64,000 bases of DNA, from contig NZ_VUJV01000003.1 of NCBI RefSeq assembly GCF_008373755.1, positions 496,001-560,000 on the forward strand, read 5' to 3'. Within the stretch, counting starts at the first letter, position 1. The number at the start of each line of letters is the position of its first letter. Source of the stretch: Nocardioides humilatus (GTDB taxonomy: Bacteria; Actinomycetota; Actinomycetes; Propionibacteriales; Nocardioidaceae). The translations under genes and the position numbers were made by a program. The notes below the pieces were generated by a model. That model worked only from the letters and a program-made list of their open reading frames with translations, was not told where the DNA came from and made no database searches. Below are positions 35,942 through 44,635 of the stretch, piece by piece.

Positions 35942-37735
35942 TCACGACGACTTGCGGACCGCCCACTCCCTGATCCGGTCGATCCGCGCCTTCAGCTGCT
36001 CGCCATTGGCGATCGCGGCCGCTGGCCCGCCACATTCCTTGCGCAGCGCCGCGTGGGTCACGCCGTGCGGCTGTCCGGTGCGGTGGTTCCACGCAGCGAC
36101 GAGGCCGTTGAGCTCGCGGCGCATGACGGCGAGCTGCTCGTGGGTGGTCACCTGCTCCACGGAGTCCGCGGCGGCCGCCACGGGTCGCCGCGGCTTGGAG
36201 CGGCTGGCCTGGCGTTGCTGGAGCAGCTCCTTCATCTGGGAGGGCTCGAGCAGGCCGGGGATGCCGAGGAAGTCCATCTCCTCGTCGGAACCGACGTGGA
36301 CCTCGCCCTCGTGACCGAAGGCGGCGCCGTCATAGAGCGCGTGGTCGAAGCGGGCCTGCGAGCCGAGTGCCTCGAACGGACCAGAAAGAAGGTCCGCGGA
36401 GGCTGCATCGTTGGGCTCCCCCGCCTGAGCGCGCGCCAGCATGTCGTCCTCAGCGGCGAAGATGTCGCCGTCGTCGGTGACCTTGCGACCCAGCACGTGG
36501 TCACGCTGCACCTCGAGCTCGGAGGCGAAACCGAGCAGCCGCGGCACCGACGGCAAGAAGACCGACGCGATCTCGCCCCGGGTCCGCGCCCGCACGAACC
36601 GTCCGACCGCCTGGGCGAAGAAGAGCGGCGTCGAGGTGGTGGTGGCGTAGACGCCGACGGCCAGGCGCGGCACGTCCACCCCCTCCGACACCATGCGTAC
36701 GGCGACCAGCCAGCGACCGTCGCCCGCACTGAACTCGGAGATCTTCTTCGACGCGGCCTTCTCGTCGGAGAGCACCACCGTGACGGACTCGCCCGTGATG
36801 GCCTTCAACAGCTTCGCGTAGGCACGCGCGGAGGTCTGGTCGGTCGCGATGACGAGGCCACCGGCATCGGGCACGTGGCGCCGTACCTCCGAGAGCCGCT
36901 TGTCGGCTGCCTGCAGCACCGACGGCATCCACGACCCGGCGGGGTCGAGCGCGGTGCGCAAGGCCTGCGCGGTCAGGTCCTTGGTGAGCGGCTCGCCCAG
37001 GCTGGCGGCGACCTCGTCGCCGGCCCGGGTGCGCCACTGCATCTCCCCGGAGTAGGCGAGGAAGAGCACCGGCCGGACCACATGGTCGGCGAGGGCCTCG
37101 GCGTAGCCGTAGGTGTAGTCCGGGACCGAGCGCGGCACGCCGTCGTCACCGGGCGCATAGGTCACGAACGGGATCGGGTTGATGTCGGACCGGAAGGGCG
37201 TGCCGGTCAGGGCGAGCCTGCGAGCGGCCGGCTCGAAGGCCTCGCGCACGCCCTCGCCCCAGGTCAGCGCGTCACCGGCGTGGTGGATCTCGTCGAGGAT
37301 GACCATGGTCTTGAAGCGCTCGGTGCGGATACGCAACGCGAGCGGGTTGACGCCGACGCCGGCATAGGTGACAGCGACGCCGACGTAGTCGCTGCTGATC
37401 TTGCCGCTGCCCGCCGAGTAGGTCGGGTCGATCGGCAGCCCGGCCTTTGCCGCCGCCTCCGCCCACTGGAGCTTGAGGTGCTCGGTGGGCGCGACGATGA
37501 TCAGCCGGTCGACCTGGCGGCGCCCGAGCAGCTCGGCAGCGACCGACAACGCGAAGGTCGTCTTGCCGGCGCCCGGCGTCGCGACGGCGAGGAAGTCACG
37601 CGGCGAGCGTTCGAGGTAGTCGCGCATCGCCGCCGCCTGCCACGCGCGGAGGGAGGTCGCCGTGCCCCAGGCTGCTCGCTCCGGCCAGGCCGGCCCGAGC
37701 GACGACAGGGGCAGGGCCTCTTCGGGCCCCGTCAC
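35942..37735 (-). CDS. DEAD/DEAH-box (SF2) helicase
   Basis: A 597-residue superfamily 2 helicase. LRAWQAAAM is the Q-type motif, ATPGAGKTT Walker A, VILDEIHHAGD motif II, LTGTPFR motif III and RMVSEGVDVPRL with QAVGRFVRART motifs V and VI. The C-terminal 150 residues are helical and unlike other families. The GTG at 37735 overlaps the DUF3039 stop by 4 bases, so the two are coupled. The ATPase likely unwinds or translocates on nucleic acid; the partner protein is a small Cys-rich protein. Confidence 0.88.
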   Translation of the reverse strand: MTGPEEALPLSSLGPAWPERAAWGTATSLRAWQAAAMRDYLERSPRDFLAVATPGAGKTTFALSVAAELLGRRQVDRLIIVAPTEHLKLQWAEAAAKAGLPIDPTYSAGSGKISSDYVGVAVTYAGVGVNPLALRIRTERFKTMVILDEIHHAGDALTWGEGVREAFEPAARRLALTGTPFRSDINPIPFVTYAPGDDGVPRSVPDYTYGYAEALADHVVRPVLFLAYSGEMQWRTRAGDEVAASLGEPLTKDLTAQALRTALDPAGSWMPSVLQAADKRLSEVRRHVPDAGGLVIATDQTSARAYAKLLKAITGESVTVVLSDEKAASKKISEFSAGDGRWLVAVRMVSEGVDVPRLAVGVYATTTSTPLFFAQAVGRFVRARTRGEIASVFLPSVPRLLGFASELEVQRDHVLGRKVTDDGDIFAAEDDMLARAQAGEPNDAASADLLSGPFEALGSQARFDHALYDGAAFGHEGEVHVGSDEEMDFLGIPGLLEPSQMKELLQQRQASRSKPRRPVAAAADSVEQVTTHEQLAVMRRELNGLVAAWNHRTGQPHGVTHAALRKECGGPAAAIANGEQLKARIDRIREWAVRKSS

Positions 37736-38001
37736 TCCCCGGAGCCCGGGTCGGACGGACCGTCGGACAGGCCCTCCCAGATCTCCTTGCAGTCCGGGCA
37801 GACGGGGAACTTCTCCGGGGCCCGGCTGGGCACCCAGACCTTCCCGCACAGAGCCACCACGGGGGTGCCCATGACCATCGCCTCGGTGAGCTTGTCCTTG
37901 TCGACGAAGTGCGAGAAGCGCTCGTGGTCACCCTCGTCGGTCGGGACGGTACGGCGGTCCTCGCGGACATCCGTTTCTGTCGAGAAGCCGATCGTGGTCA
38001 C
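37732..38001 (-). CDS. DUF3039 small Cys-rich protein
   Basis: An 89-residue actinobacterial protein. DHERFSHFVDKDKLTEAMVMGTPVVALCGKVWVPSRAPEKFPVCPDCKEIWEGL holds one Cys and a CPDC pair that look like a zinc ribbon with a neighbouring His, as in DUF3039. It is coupled to the helicase and lies 20 bases from yqgE. The role is unknown; the pairing with a helicase is conserved in many actinobacteria as I recall it. Confidence 0.88.
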   Translation of the reverse strand: MTTIGFSTETDVREDRRTVPTDEGDHERFSHFVDKDKLTEAMVMGTPVVALCGKVWVPSRAPEKFPVCPDCKEIWEGLSDGPSDPGSGE

Positions 38002-38021
38002 CGGCGCAGACTATCGGAGGC

Positions 38022-38582
38022 TCAGTTCAATTCTGGATCCGCGGGCCGCGTCGCGTGCAGCGCGAGATCGCCCGGCTGGCGACGCATCACGTCGCGCCAC
38101 AGCTCACGGGTGTCGAGCCGGAAGACGTCGTCGGCGCGGCCGGCGACGACGTACCAGCTGCCCTCCTCGACCTCGGCCTGGAGCTGTCCGGCGCCCCAGC
38201 CGGCGTAGCCGGCGAAGATGCGCAACCGCTCCACGGTGCCGACGACGAGCTCGGCCGGCGTGTCGAGGTCGAGCAGCCCGAGCCGGTCGGTGACCGACCG
38301 GAAGCCGACCGTTTCCTCGCTCCCAGGCACGGCGAGTGCGACGGCCAGCGCGCCGTCGGTCGAGACCGGACCGCCCTGGAAGAGGACCTCCGGCTCCTCG
38401 ACCACGTCGCCCCAGTCGCCGAGCACCTCGGAGACCGGCAGGGCGCTGGGCCGGTTGAGCACCACGCCGAGCGCACCCTCCTCGTTGACGTCGAGGAGCA
38501 GGATCACCGTGTCGACGAAGTTGGGGTCGAGCAACGCGGCCGTCGCCACGAGCAGCTGCCCGGCACGGAGGTCGCCGACCAT
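38022..38582 (-). CDS. YqgE/AlgH-family protein
   Basis: A 186-residue protein of the UPF0301 family. LRAGQLLVATAALLDPNFVDTVILLLDVNEEGALGVVLNRPS is the defining N-terminal motif, and GGPVSTDGALAVA and IFAGYAGWGAGQLQAEVEEGSWYVV follow. GGGGGAG lies 8 bases before the ATG at 38582. Function remains unknown; AlgH was once linked to alginate regulation. It lies upstream of DUF3039 and the helicase on the same strand. Confidence 0.9.
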   Translation of the reverse strand: MVGDLRAGQLLVATAALLDPNFVDTVILLLDVNEEGALGVVLNRPSALPVSEVLGDWGDVVEEPEVLFQGGPVSTDGALAVALAVPGSEETVGFRSVTDRLGLLDLDTPAELVVGTVERLRIFAGYAGWGAGQLQAEVEEGSWYVVAGRADDVFRLDTRELWRDVMRRQPGDLALHATRPADPELN

Positions 38583-38646
38583 CGGGTTCACTCCCCCATC
38601 ATCCCCAATCGCCCCACACACCGGGAAGGCACGGGTGCCGGAAAGG

Positions 38647-38702
38647 CAACAGCCCCGGGCCGACACACGGGAGGGAGAGTGGTGTCGGACCCAGGGCTGT
38701 TG
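38647..38702 (-). terminator. Strong stem-loop between yqgE and the next gene
   Basis: CAACAGCCC at 38647 pairs with GGGCTGTTG at 38694-38702, and inner GGG-CGACACC-type arms extend the stem to about 20 pairs around a loop near 38668-38680. It lies between the stop of the minus-strand gene at 38738 and the yqgE start, so it probably ends that transcript. No U-tract is evident. Confidence 0.65.
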
Positions 38703-38737
38703 CGGGGAGTCCCGGCTGGGAGGAGCCGGGTCGTCAA

Positions 38738-39274
38738 TCAGGCAGCGACGACGGCACGCAGCCGGTCGATGATGCTGCCGCGGGGAGCCGCGTCCTCGAC
38801 CTTGTCGAGGGCAGGGATGCCCACCGCGGTCGTACGGGCGCGCGACTCGATCTTCGCGCCGACCGCCTGGCCCTCCTCGCGGGCGACGGAGGCCATGCCG
38901 GCCATCGCTGCGAGGTAGTGGTGCTCCTTGGAGGTGAACCGCGCGACGGCCTGGGCCATCGTGTCGTCCGCCGGGTGGTCGCGGTAGTGGTCGATGATCG
39001 CGCGGACGCCGGGCAGTTCCTCCTGCGCGCGGGCCCAGCCGGCGGTGACGCCGGACTCGAGGTCCATCGGCTGCGGAGCGAGCTCGGCCTCGATGTGGCC
39101 CGCGAGGCGCGTGTGCCACTTCAGCTGCAGGGCGCCGAGCAGGTCGAGCTCGTCGCGGAAGAATTCCGAAACGCCATCGACGTCCATCGGGAGGATTCCG
39201 TCCCGACGAACCGCCGAGGCGGCGATCACGGCGCGAAGAGTCTCGCCCCGGTTGTGAAAGGCCTTCCAGGTCAT
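38738..39274 (-). CDS. Hypothetical helical protein, 178 aa
   Basis: I do not recognise this protein. It is a soluble, mostly helical protein (FRDELDLLGALQLKWHTRLAGHIEAEL, GVRAIIDHYRDHPADDTMAQAVARFTSKEHHYLAAMAGMASVAREEG). The pattern HTRLAGHIEAEL and KEHHYLA is rich in His but no firm metal motif fits. AAGGAG lies six bases upstream of the ATG at 39274. It stands between the terminator-like hairpin and the divergent TetR gene. Confidence 0.65.
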   Translation of the reverse strand: MTWKAFHNRGETLRAVIAASAVRRDGILPMDVDGVSEFFRDELDLLGALQLKWHTRLAGHIEAELAPQPMDLESGVTAGWARAQEELPGVRAIIDHYRDHPADDTMAQAVARFTSKEHHYLAAMAGMASVAREEGQAVGAKIESRARTTAVGIPALDKVEDAAPRGSIIDRLRAVVAA

Positions 39275-39494
39275 GGTCAGCTCCTTACTGGTTGTAACGG
39301 CAGCCAGTCCCCCCGAAGGAACAAGCCAACTTGTCGGCGTCATGGGGGGCCCGGAGTGGTCCGGACCGCCGACATACCGTTGGTACGTACTTAGAGTATG
39401 CGTCCGAACCGGGGTAGGCCCAACACCTGCGTGCGTGATGCGGACCACCCGAATTGCCCGAAAGTACGGGGGTTTCGCCTACCTGAGCGCAGCA

Positions 39495-39566
39495 TGTGTC
39501 GTGCCTCATTGACGCCCGTCACATCTGAGGGCGATGAACGTGATGCACGACATACGCCACGACATA
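39495..39566. promoter_or_regulatory. Repeated CACGACATA boxes upstream of a TetR gene
   Basis: CACGACATA occurs at 39546-39554 and 39558-39566, 12 bases apart, and a near inverted copy TGTGTCGTG is at 39495-39503. They lie just before the start of the TetR gene, so they may be its own operator. Confidence 0.5.
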
Positions 39567-40291
39567 TGCTGACCCGCGTGGCCAAGGCTTCCGTGTCGAA
39601 ACTGGTCCCCAAGGTGCCGAGCGTCGCCGGGGCGACCCGCAGGGCGGCGTACTCCGCCTCGACCAAGCGCGCGCTCATCGACGTCGCCGAGGAACGGTTC
39701 ACCGAAGCCGGCTACGCGTCCGCCTCGCTCGACGCCATCGTCTCCGGCGCCCGGGTGACCAAGGGCGCGCTCTACCACCACTTCTCGGGCAAGCAAGCGC
39801 TCTTCGAGGCCGTCTTCGAACGGGTCGAGCAGGACGCGTCCAAGCGCATTCAGAAGGCCCTCAAGGGCAAGAAGGACCCGTGGAACAAGGCGCGCGAGGG
39901 TCTCCGCGCGTTCCTCGTCGTCGTCCAGGAGCCCGCCTACCGCCGGATCGTCATCCAGGAGGGCCCCGCGGTGCTCGGCTACGAGCGCTACCGCGAGCAG
40001 GAGGAGCGCTCGACCTTCGCCAACGTGCTCGAGATCGTCCGGTCGGTGCTCGAGGCGGGCAAGTGGGAGCTCGACGACCCGATGGTCCAGACCTACGCGC
40101 GGATCTTCTTCGGCGCGATGTCCTCGGCCGGCGAGTCGGTCGCCTCAGCACTCGACCCGGAGGAGGCCGCCGTCCGCGTCGAGGGCGCGGTCGCCTTCCT
40201 GCTGGCCGGCGTCCAGCTCATGGTCGAGAACGGCCTCCCGCTCCCCAACGCACTCGCGGCCGTCCCCGGTGGGGACGACCGTGAGAACTAG
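39566..40291 (+). CDS. TetR-family transcriptional regulator
   Basis: A 241-residue regulator. The HTH is STKRALIDVAEERFTEAGYASASLDAIVSGARVTKGALYHHFSGKQALFEAVFERV, a textbook TetR fold at residues about 30-80. The ligand domain (about 100-235) contains VVVQEPAYRRIVIQEGPAVLGYERYREQEE, a motif in the PF14246-like C-terminal group. A basic leader of about 30 residues precedes the HTH; the GTG at 39578 is another possible start, and neither has a clear ribosome binding site. Confidence 0.88.
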   Translation: MLTRVAKASVSKLVPKVPSVAGATRRAAYSASTKRALIDVAEERFTEAGYASASLDAIVSGARVTKGALYHHFSGKQALFEAVFERVEQDASKRIQKALKGKKDPWNKAREGLRAFLVVVQEPAYRRIVIQEGPAVLGYERYREQEERSTFANVLEIVRSVLEAGKWELDDPMVQTYARIFFGAMSSAGESVASALDPEEAAVRVEGAVAFLLAGVQLMVENGLPLPNALAAVPGGDDREN

Positions 40292-40314
40292 GCGCGAGAA
40301 ACTAGGTTCGTCGG

Positions 40315-41340
40315 CTACTTGCCGAACGTGACCGATCCGCCCTTGGCGTCGACCGGGACGAGCTCGATCCACACCCGACCGGCAGGGATCTTGAGGTCGC
40401 CGTCAGCGGTCGACAGCTCGAGCGCGGAGCCGAGGTCCTTCTTCGACCAGGTGCCTTCGACGACCTGACCGGCGTGGAAGAGCTGCGCCTTGCCCTCGCC
40501 CTTGAAGATCGTCTCGGGCACCGGGTTGCCGGCGGGGTCGAGGTAACCAGCGTCGCCGACCTCGACCCGCAGCACGAGCACGCTGTCGGCCGGGAACTCG
40601 TCGCCGTCAGCGGCGAACGTGTTCTGGTTGACGTAGGTGCCGTTCTGGAAGGTCCAGTTGGTCGAGTGCGAACCACCGAAGTCGGCCGTGATGGTGCCGG
40701 CGGGCTTGCCCTGCGGCAGGTCCTTCTCCGAGCCCCACGGCAGGTAGTCGTCGGGACGCGCGTCCTTGCCGTCCTCAGCCGCCTTGGCGACCTTGCCCAT
40801 GTCGGTGAAGAGGTTGTACGGCGCCACCCGCGTGCTCTCGCGGTAGAAGCCCGGGCTGCCCTCGTTGAAGATCTTGATCCCGGCCTCGGAGATCCGGTTG
40901 ATCGTGACCCCCGCGCCACCGCTCGTGACGAGCGCGCCGTCGACGGGCGTGACGATGCCGATGTCGCTGGCCCGCACCGACCGGACCGGACCGACGTCGC
41001 CCGGGATCTCGGAGTAGAAGAACGCCGCGAGGCGGGTGATGCCGCCCTCCACGAGCTCCTCGACGACCATGTCGGCCTCGGACAGGCCCTGCTGCGGCGA
41101 GCTCGCCTCGGTGTTGTCCATCTTGAGCACGAGGACCGGGTGGTCCAGCGCCGCCGAACCGCCATCGACCTGAAGGCCGGTCAGCGGCCACGTCTGCGGC
41201 TCGCTCTTCGTGCCGGTGCTCGACGACTTCTCGTCCGACCCGCTGTCGCTCTTCTTGTCGTCACCCCCGCACGCGGCCAGGCCGAGGCTGAGGGCGGACA
41301 GGGTGGCGGTGATGCAGATGAGCTGGCGTGCGCTGCGCAC
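40315..41340 (-). CDS. DUF3048 lipoprotein
   Basis: A 341-residue lipoprotein. Lipobox LGLAACG puts Cys24 at the mature N-terminus, followed by a Ser/Lys-rich linker. The DUF3048 core includes HPVLVLKMDNTEASSPQQGLSEADMVVEELVEGGITRLAAFFYSEIPGDVGPVRSVRASD. The family (YerB-like) has no established function. It is attached outside the membrane. It is convergent with the TetR gene, 23 bases away. Confidence 0.88.
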   Translation of the reverse strand: MRSARQLICITATLSALSLGLAACGGDDKKSDSGSDEKSSSTGTKSEPQTWPLTGLQVDGGSAALDHPVLVLKMDNTEASSPQQGLSEADMVVEELVEGGITRLAAFFYSEIPGDVGPVRSVRASDIGIVTPVDGALVTSGGAGVTINRISEAGIKIFNEGSPGFYRESTRVAPYNLFTDMGKVAKAAEDGKDARPDDYLPWGSEKDLPQGKPAGTITADFGGSHSTNWTFQNGTYVNQNTFAADGDEFPADSVLVLRVEVGDAGYLDPAGNPVPETIFKGEGKAQLFHAGQVVEGTWSKKDLGSALELSTADGDLKIPAGRVWIELVPVDAKGGSVTFGK

Positions 41341-41424
41341 GTCGGACTCCCCTCGTCGTTGGTGAGTAGTGGTCTACTGAATCAGTCGACTTTGCGATGT
41401 CCCCAGTGTGCGCCCCTGCGGGCG

Positions 41425-41449
41425 CGCCGGGCGGGGGTCCCGCCCGGCG
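41425..41449 (-). terminator. GC-rich hairpin after fabG
   Basis: An 11-bp perfect stem, CGCCGGGCGGG and CCCGCCCGGCG, with a 3-base loop, starting 9 bases after the fabG stop on the minus strand. It looks like an intrinsic-type terminator without a U-tract, common in high-GC actinobacteria. Confidence 0.6.
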
Positions 41450-41458
41450 TGTCCGTGA

Positions 41459-42229
41459 TCAGGTGCCGAGCGTGATGCCACCGTCGACGTACAACGTCTG
41501 ACCGGTGATGTAGGACGCCTCGTCGCTCGCGAGGAAGCAGACCGCGGCGGCGATGTCGGCCGGGAAGCCGACCCGCTTGACCGGGTTGGCCTCGGCGTTG
41601 AGGCGGCGGAACTCGTCGACGTCGAGCTTGAGCCGGGCCGCGGTGGCGTCGGTCATCTCGGTGGCGATGAAGCCGGGCGCGACGGCGTTGGTGTTGATGC
41701 CGAAGGGGCCGAGCTCGATGCCGAGGGTCCGGGTGAGGCCCTGGATGCCCATCTTCGCGGCCGAGTAGTTGGCCTGGCCGCGGTTGCCGAGCGCGGAGAT
41801 GCTCGAGATATTCACGATCTTGCCGTACTTCTGCTCCACGAAGTGCTTCTGAGCGGCCTTCGTCATGAGGAACGCGCCCTTGAGGTGCACGCCCATGACG
41901 AGGTCCCAGTCGTCCTCGGTCATCTTGAAGAGCAGGTTGTCGCGGGTGATGCCCGCGTTGTTGACGAGGATGTGGATCCCGCCGAGCTCGGCGACGACCC
42001 GCTCGATGCCCGCCTCGACCGACGCGGAGTCGGAGACGTTGGCCCCGACGCCGATGGCCTTCGCGCCCTCGGTGAGCGGCAGCTTGGCGGCCGCCTCAGC
42101 GGCGGCGGACTCGTCGAGGTCGACGATCGCGACCGACGCGCCCTCCTCTGCGAACCGGGTGGCGGTGCCGAACCCGATCCCGCGTGCTGCTCCGGTGATG
42201 ACGGCGACTCGCCCGTCGAAACGACCCAT
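41459..42229 (-). CDS. fabG: 3-oxoacyl-ACP reductase (FabG-type SDR)
   Basis: A 256-residue SDR. TGAARGIG is the NADP-binding motif, NNAGITRDN the catalytic Asn region, SSISALGNRGQANYSAAKMG supplies Ser, Tyr and Lys. VAPGFIATEM and YITGQTLYVDGGI match FabG and acetoacetyl-CoA reductase. It could serve fatty acid elongation or polyester synthesis. AGGAGAC lies before the ATG at 42229; the upstream extension of 13 codons has no support. Confidence 0.88.
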   Translation of the reverse strand: MGRFDGRVAVITGAARGIGFGTATRFAEEGASVAIVDLDESAAAEAAAKLPLTEGAKAIGVGANVSDSASVEAGIERVVAELGGIHILVNNAGITRDNLLFKMTEDDWDLVMGVHLKGAFLMTKAAQKHFVEQKYGKIVNISSISALGNRGQANYSAAKMGIQGLTRTLGIELGPFGINTNAVAPGFIATEMTDATAARLKLDVDEFRRLNAEANPVKRVGFPADIAAAVCFLASDEASYITGQTLYVDGGITLGT

Positions 42230-42291
42230 GACTGTCTCCTGCACGTGTTCGAAAGTCTGCGTGGCCACCGTACCGAGGCCTTCGGCGGTCG

Positions 42292-42702
42292 CTACGCCAG
42301 GGCCTTGCGCACGAGATCGGCGTAGGCGGCCGACTCCCCGTCGCCGTACTTCCGGCGCGGCCAGAAGAAGCCGCGCAGCCCGTCGCCCTTGGTCCGGGGC
42401 ACCACGTGGCAGTGCAGGTGCGGCACCGACTGGCTGACGATGTTGTTCATCGCGATGAAGCTGCCTTGGGCACCCAGCCCGTCGACCATCGCCGTCGCGA
42501 GCCGCTGCGCAGCCCCGAGGAACCCGTCGCGCAGCTCGGCCGGCAGGTCCGGCAGCGTGACGACGTGGGTGCGCGGCACCAGGAGCACGTGCCCCTTGAA
42601 CACGGGCCGCCGGTCGAGGAAGGCCATGAAGTCCGGCTCGTCGAGCACGATGTCGGCAGGGAGGTCGCCCGCGACGATCGCGCAGAAGACACAGTCCGAC
42701 AT
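42292..42702 (-). CDS. HIT-family protein
   Basis: A 136-residue histidine-triad nucleotide hydrolase or transferase. CVFCAIVAGDLPADIVLDEPDFMAFLDRRPVFKGHVLLVPRTH opens the fold and VPHLHCHVVPR is the histidine triad. It probably hydrolyses AMP-linked adenylates such as lysyl-AMP. The CxxC at the start is a common feature of the zinc-bound group. It is 62 bases upstream of fabG on the same strand. Confidence 0.92.
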   Translation of the reverse strand: MSDCVFCAIVAGDLPADIVLDEPDFMAFLDRRPVFKGHVLLVPRTHVVTLPDLPAELRDGFLGAAQRLATAMVDGLGAQGSFIAMNNIVSQSVPHLHCHVVPRTKGDGLRGFFWPRRKYGDGESAAYADLVRKALA

Positions 42703-42735
42703 GGAGCGACCCTAGTCCGTCGGTTAGGTTGCGCC

Positions 42736-43584
42736 GTGCTCAAGATGACCCTTGCTGCCCTGACTCTCGGCCTGGCGCTGGCGGGTTGTTCCGACGAGGG
42801 CGAGCCGTCGTCGTCCGCCCCGGAGCCGACGACGGCCGCGCCCGAGCCGGCCGGGCCGTCCGCACGGGCTGCCGTCGACTCCGCGGTCGCGGCGATGGTC
42901 CGCAGCGACCTGATCGACTTCACCTACGAGGCCGTCATGGCGAGCCAGCCCATCGTCCGGCTCGAGGGCACGCAGCGGTTGCTGGGCGGCTGGTCGGTGT
43001 CGGCGACCTTCGACGACCCGACGACCGCGGGCCCCGACAACCTCGGCCTCGAGGCGCGCTCGGCTCACGGGACCACGTGGATGCAGATGGCGGGATGGCC
43101 CGCCCCGATGACCGGCTGCTGGTTGACCATGGGGCCGACTCAGGTCCCCGTCGGGATCACGGGCCTGCTGCCCGACGAGGCGGGTTATGTGTCGATGCTG
43201 GCGGGGCTACGAGGCCGCGACTTCGTCGATGGCTCGGACGACCGGGTCGCCGTCGAGCTCCCCTTCCGCTACGCCCAGGCCGTCCTGCCTGGCCGGCTCC
43301 TGCAACAGATCGAGATGAGCCGACCGGCGGCGCGGCACGCCGTCGTCGATGCCGAGGTCACCCTCGAGAAGGGCAGGGTGGCGACGATCGAGGTCCACGG
43401 CCGCGACGTCGCCGCATCGATCACGAGCGCCGGCGGGACCATGACCGACGACGCCGCCCAGTTCGCCGCCTTCATCGACTTCACCGTCAGCTTCGCGACG
43501 TCGCAGAACGGTCAGGTCGCGGGCCCGCCGCCGGTCGACCTCGTCGTCACGGCCGACGAGATGGAGCAGGACGGCTGTCACTGA
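42736..43584 (+). CDS. Lipoprotein of unknown function (LppX/LolA-like fold possible)
   Basis: A 282-residue lipoprotein. GTG at 42736 begins a short signal with lipobox ALAGC, Cys18. After a Pro/Ala-rich linker the domain (RAAVDSAVAAMVRSDLIDFTYEAVMASQPIVRLEGTQRLLGGWSVSATFDD and later VDAEVTLEKGRVATIEVHGRDV) has the alternating beta pattern seen in LolA/LppX lipid carriers, which is my guess. It converges with, and overlaps by 38 bases, the TetR gene 43547-44200. Confidence 0.7.
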   Translation: MLKMTLAALTLGLALAGCSDEGEPSSSAPEPTTAAPEPAGPSARAAVDSAVAAMVRSDLIDFTYEAVMASQPIVRLEGTQRLLGGWSVSATFDDPTTAGPDNLGLEARSAHGTTWMQMAGWPAPMTGCWLTMGPTQVPVGITGLLPDEAGYVSMLAGLRGRDFVDGSDDRVAVELPFRYAQAVLPGRLLQQIEMSRPAARHAVVDAEVTLEKGRVATIEVHGRDVAASITSAGGTMTDDAAQFAAFIDFTVSFATSQNGQVAGPPPVDLVVTADEMEQDGCH

Positions 43585-44200
43585 GGGCCGCAGCTGCCGC
43601 GATGCCGACTCCGCTGATCGCGTCGACCAGCCCGGCCTCGTCGAGGTCGAGGTCGCCGGACAGCCACCGGGCGACGACCTCGGTCGTGCCCGAGACGATC
43701 AGCAGCGCGACCGTGCGAGCGCGCGGGCCATGGGGCTCGACCCCGATGTCGAAGGCGTGCTCGAGGAGGAGGTCGGCGAAGACGTCGTACGCCGCGATCC
43801 GACGTTGCTCGAGAGCCACGTTCCTCGACGACTCGACGTAGAGCCGCGCGGTGCGCGGATCGGCCGATACCGAGGCGACCAGAGCGGCGACCGTGCCGGT
43901 GAGCCGTTCGTCGGCGGTCGCGTCCGTGGCGGCGAGCGCGGGGAGGATCGCGATGCGGGCGGACTCGAAGAACACGTCGAGCGCCGCGACCAGCACCTCG
44001 TCGCGATCGGTGAAGGTCTCGTAGAAGTACCGCTTCGACAGCCCGGCGCGCGCACAGATCGCCTCGGCGGTGGTCGCCGCGACGCCGACCTCGCCCACCA
44101 CGTCGAGGCAGGCCTCGAGCAGCTGGGAGCGACGGAGCGTACGGCGCTCCTCAGCGCTCACCCCGCGATAGGGACGGACGGCTTCGGCCACGTCGTACAT
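43547..44200 (-). CDS. TetR regulator of the LinD-like operon
   Basis: A 217-residue TetR protein. RRSQLLEACLDVVGEVGVAATTAEAICARAGLSKRYFYETFTDRDEVLVAALDVFF is the HTH at about residues 20-75. It is divergent from the membrane/LinD-like/MpaB-like operon, with only 75 bases between the starts, and these bases hold a paired inverted-repeat operator. The C-terminal domain is the ligand-binding part and could sense an isoprenoid or its breakdown product (inference). Confidence 0.88.
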   Translation of the reverse strand: MYDVAEAVRPYRGVSAEERRTLRRSQLLEACLDVVGEVGVAATTAEAICARAGLSKRYFYETFTDRDEVLVAALDVFFESARIAILPALAATDATADERLTGTVAALVASVSADPRTARLYVESSRNVALEQRRIAAYDVFADLLLEHAFDIGVEPHGPRARTVALLIVSGTTEVVARWLSGDLDLDEAGLVDAISGVGIAAAAALSDSRPAPSRRP

Positions 44201-44206
44201 CTTGAC

Positions 44207-44250
44207 ACGTCAGCGTTCCTGATCCATTCTCGAAACAGGAACGCTGACGT
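44207..44250. promoter_or_regulatory. Double operator, 15-bp perfect inverted repeats
   Basis: ACGTCAGCGTTCCTG (44207-44221) and CAGGAACGCTGACGT (44236-44250) are exact reverse complements with 14 bases between. The right copy holds a small palindrome GAACG-CTGA-CGTTC, so each copy may be one TetR dimer site. It lies between the TetR start and the first operon gene. Confidence 0.75.
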
Positions 44251-44275
44251 TCTTACTTTCTTGTGGAGGTGTCCG

Positions 44276-44635
44276 ATGGGTTGCTGTGTGGCTCTCGCCG
44301 CGGTCATCGCGGTGGTCCGTCGCGCGTGGTTCGCGATCGTCCCCGGCGGTGCCGAGGCGCCCGCCTCGTTCGCTCCCCCGGCCCGACGACCGGCGCCGGG
44401 CGCGACGGCGCTGGCCGTCGGCCCGCCCACCCCGATCACGGCCCGCGACTCCCACCCGGTCGCAGCGGCGTTCATCGTCGGTGGACTGGCGTGGTTCGCC
44501 ATCGGGATCATCGGCATGCACGGCTTCGGCTGGTTCCAGTGGGCCGAGGCCTCGCTCCTCACCGACACCGCCTTCCACGTCTCCGGCCTCTGGGCTGCGG
44601 CGATCGGCGGCCTCGCGCTGGCGGTGCGCGCATGA
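44276..44635 (+). CDS. Small two-to-three TM membrane protein
   Basis: A 119-residue protein of no recognised family. A first hydrophobic segment (CVALAAVIAVV), a Pro/Ala-rich loop, then two membrane helices (AAAFIVGGLAWFAIGIIGMHGF and FHVSGLWAAAIGGLALAV). GGAGG lies six bases before the ATG at 44276. It overlaps the LinD-like gene by 4 bases (ATGA), so it is coupled to it and probably sits beside it in the membrane. Confidence 0.7.
   Translation: MGCCVALAAVIAVVRRAWFAIVPGGAEAPASFAPPARRPAPGATALAVGPPTPITARDSHPVAAAFIVGGLAWFAIGIIGMHGFGWFQWAEASLLTDTAFHVSGLWAAAIGGLALAVRA

Noticed and set aside
35621-38293. An 890-codon plus-strand open frame
   Set aside because: It is antisense to the helicase, DUF3039 and yqgE. 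Its sequence has no domain and shows the His/Arg/Gly bias of a shadow frame.
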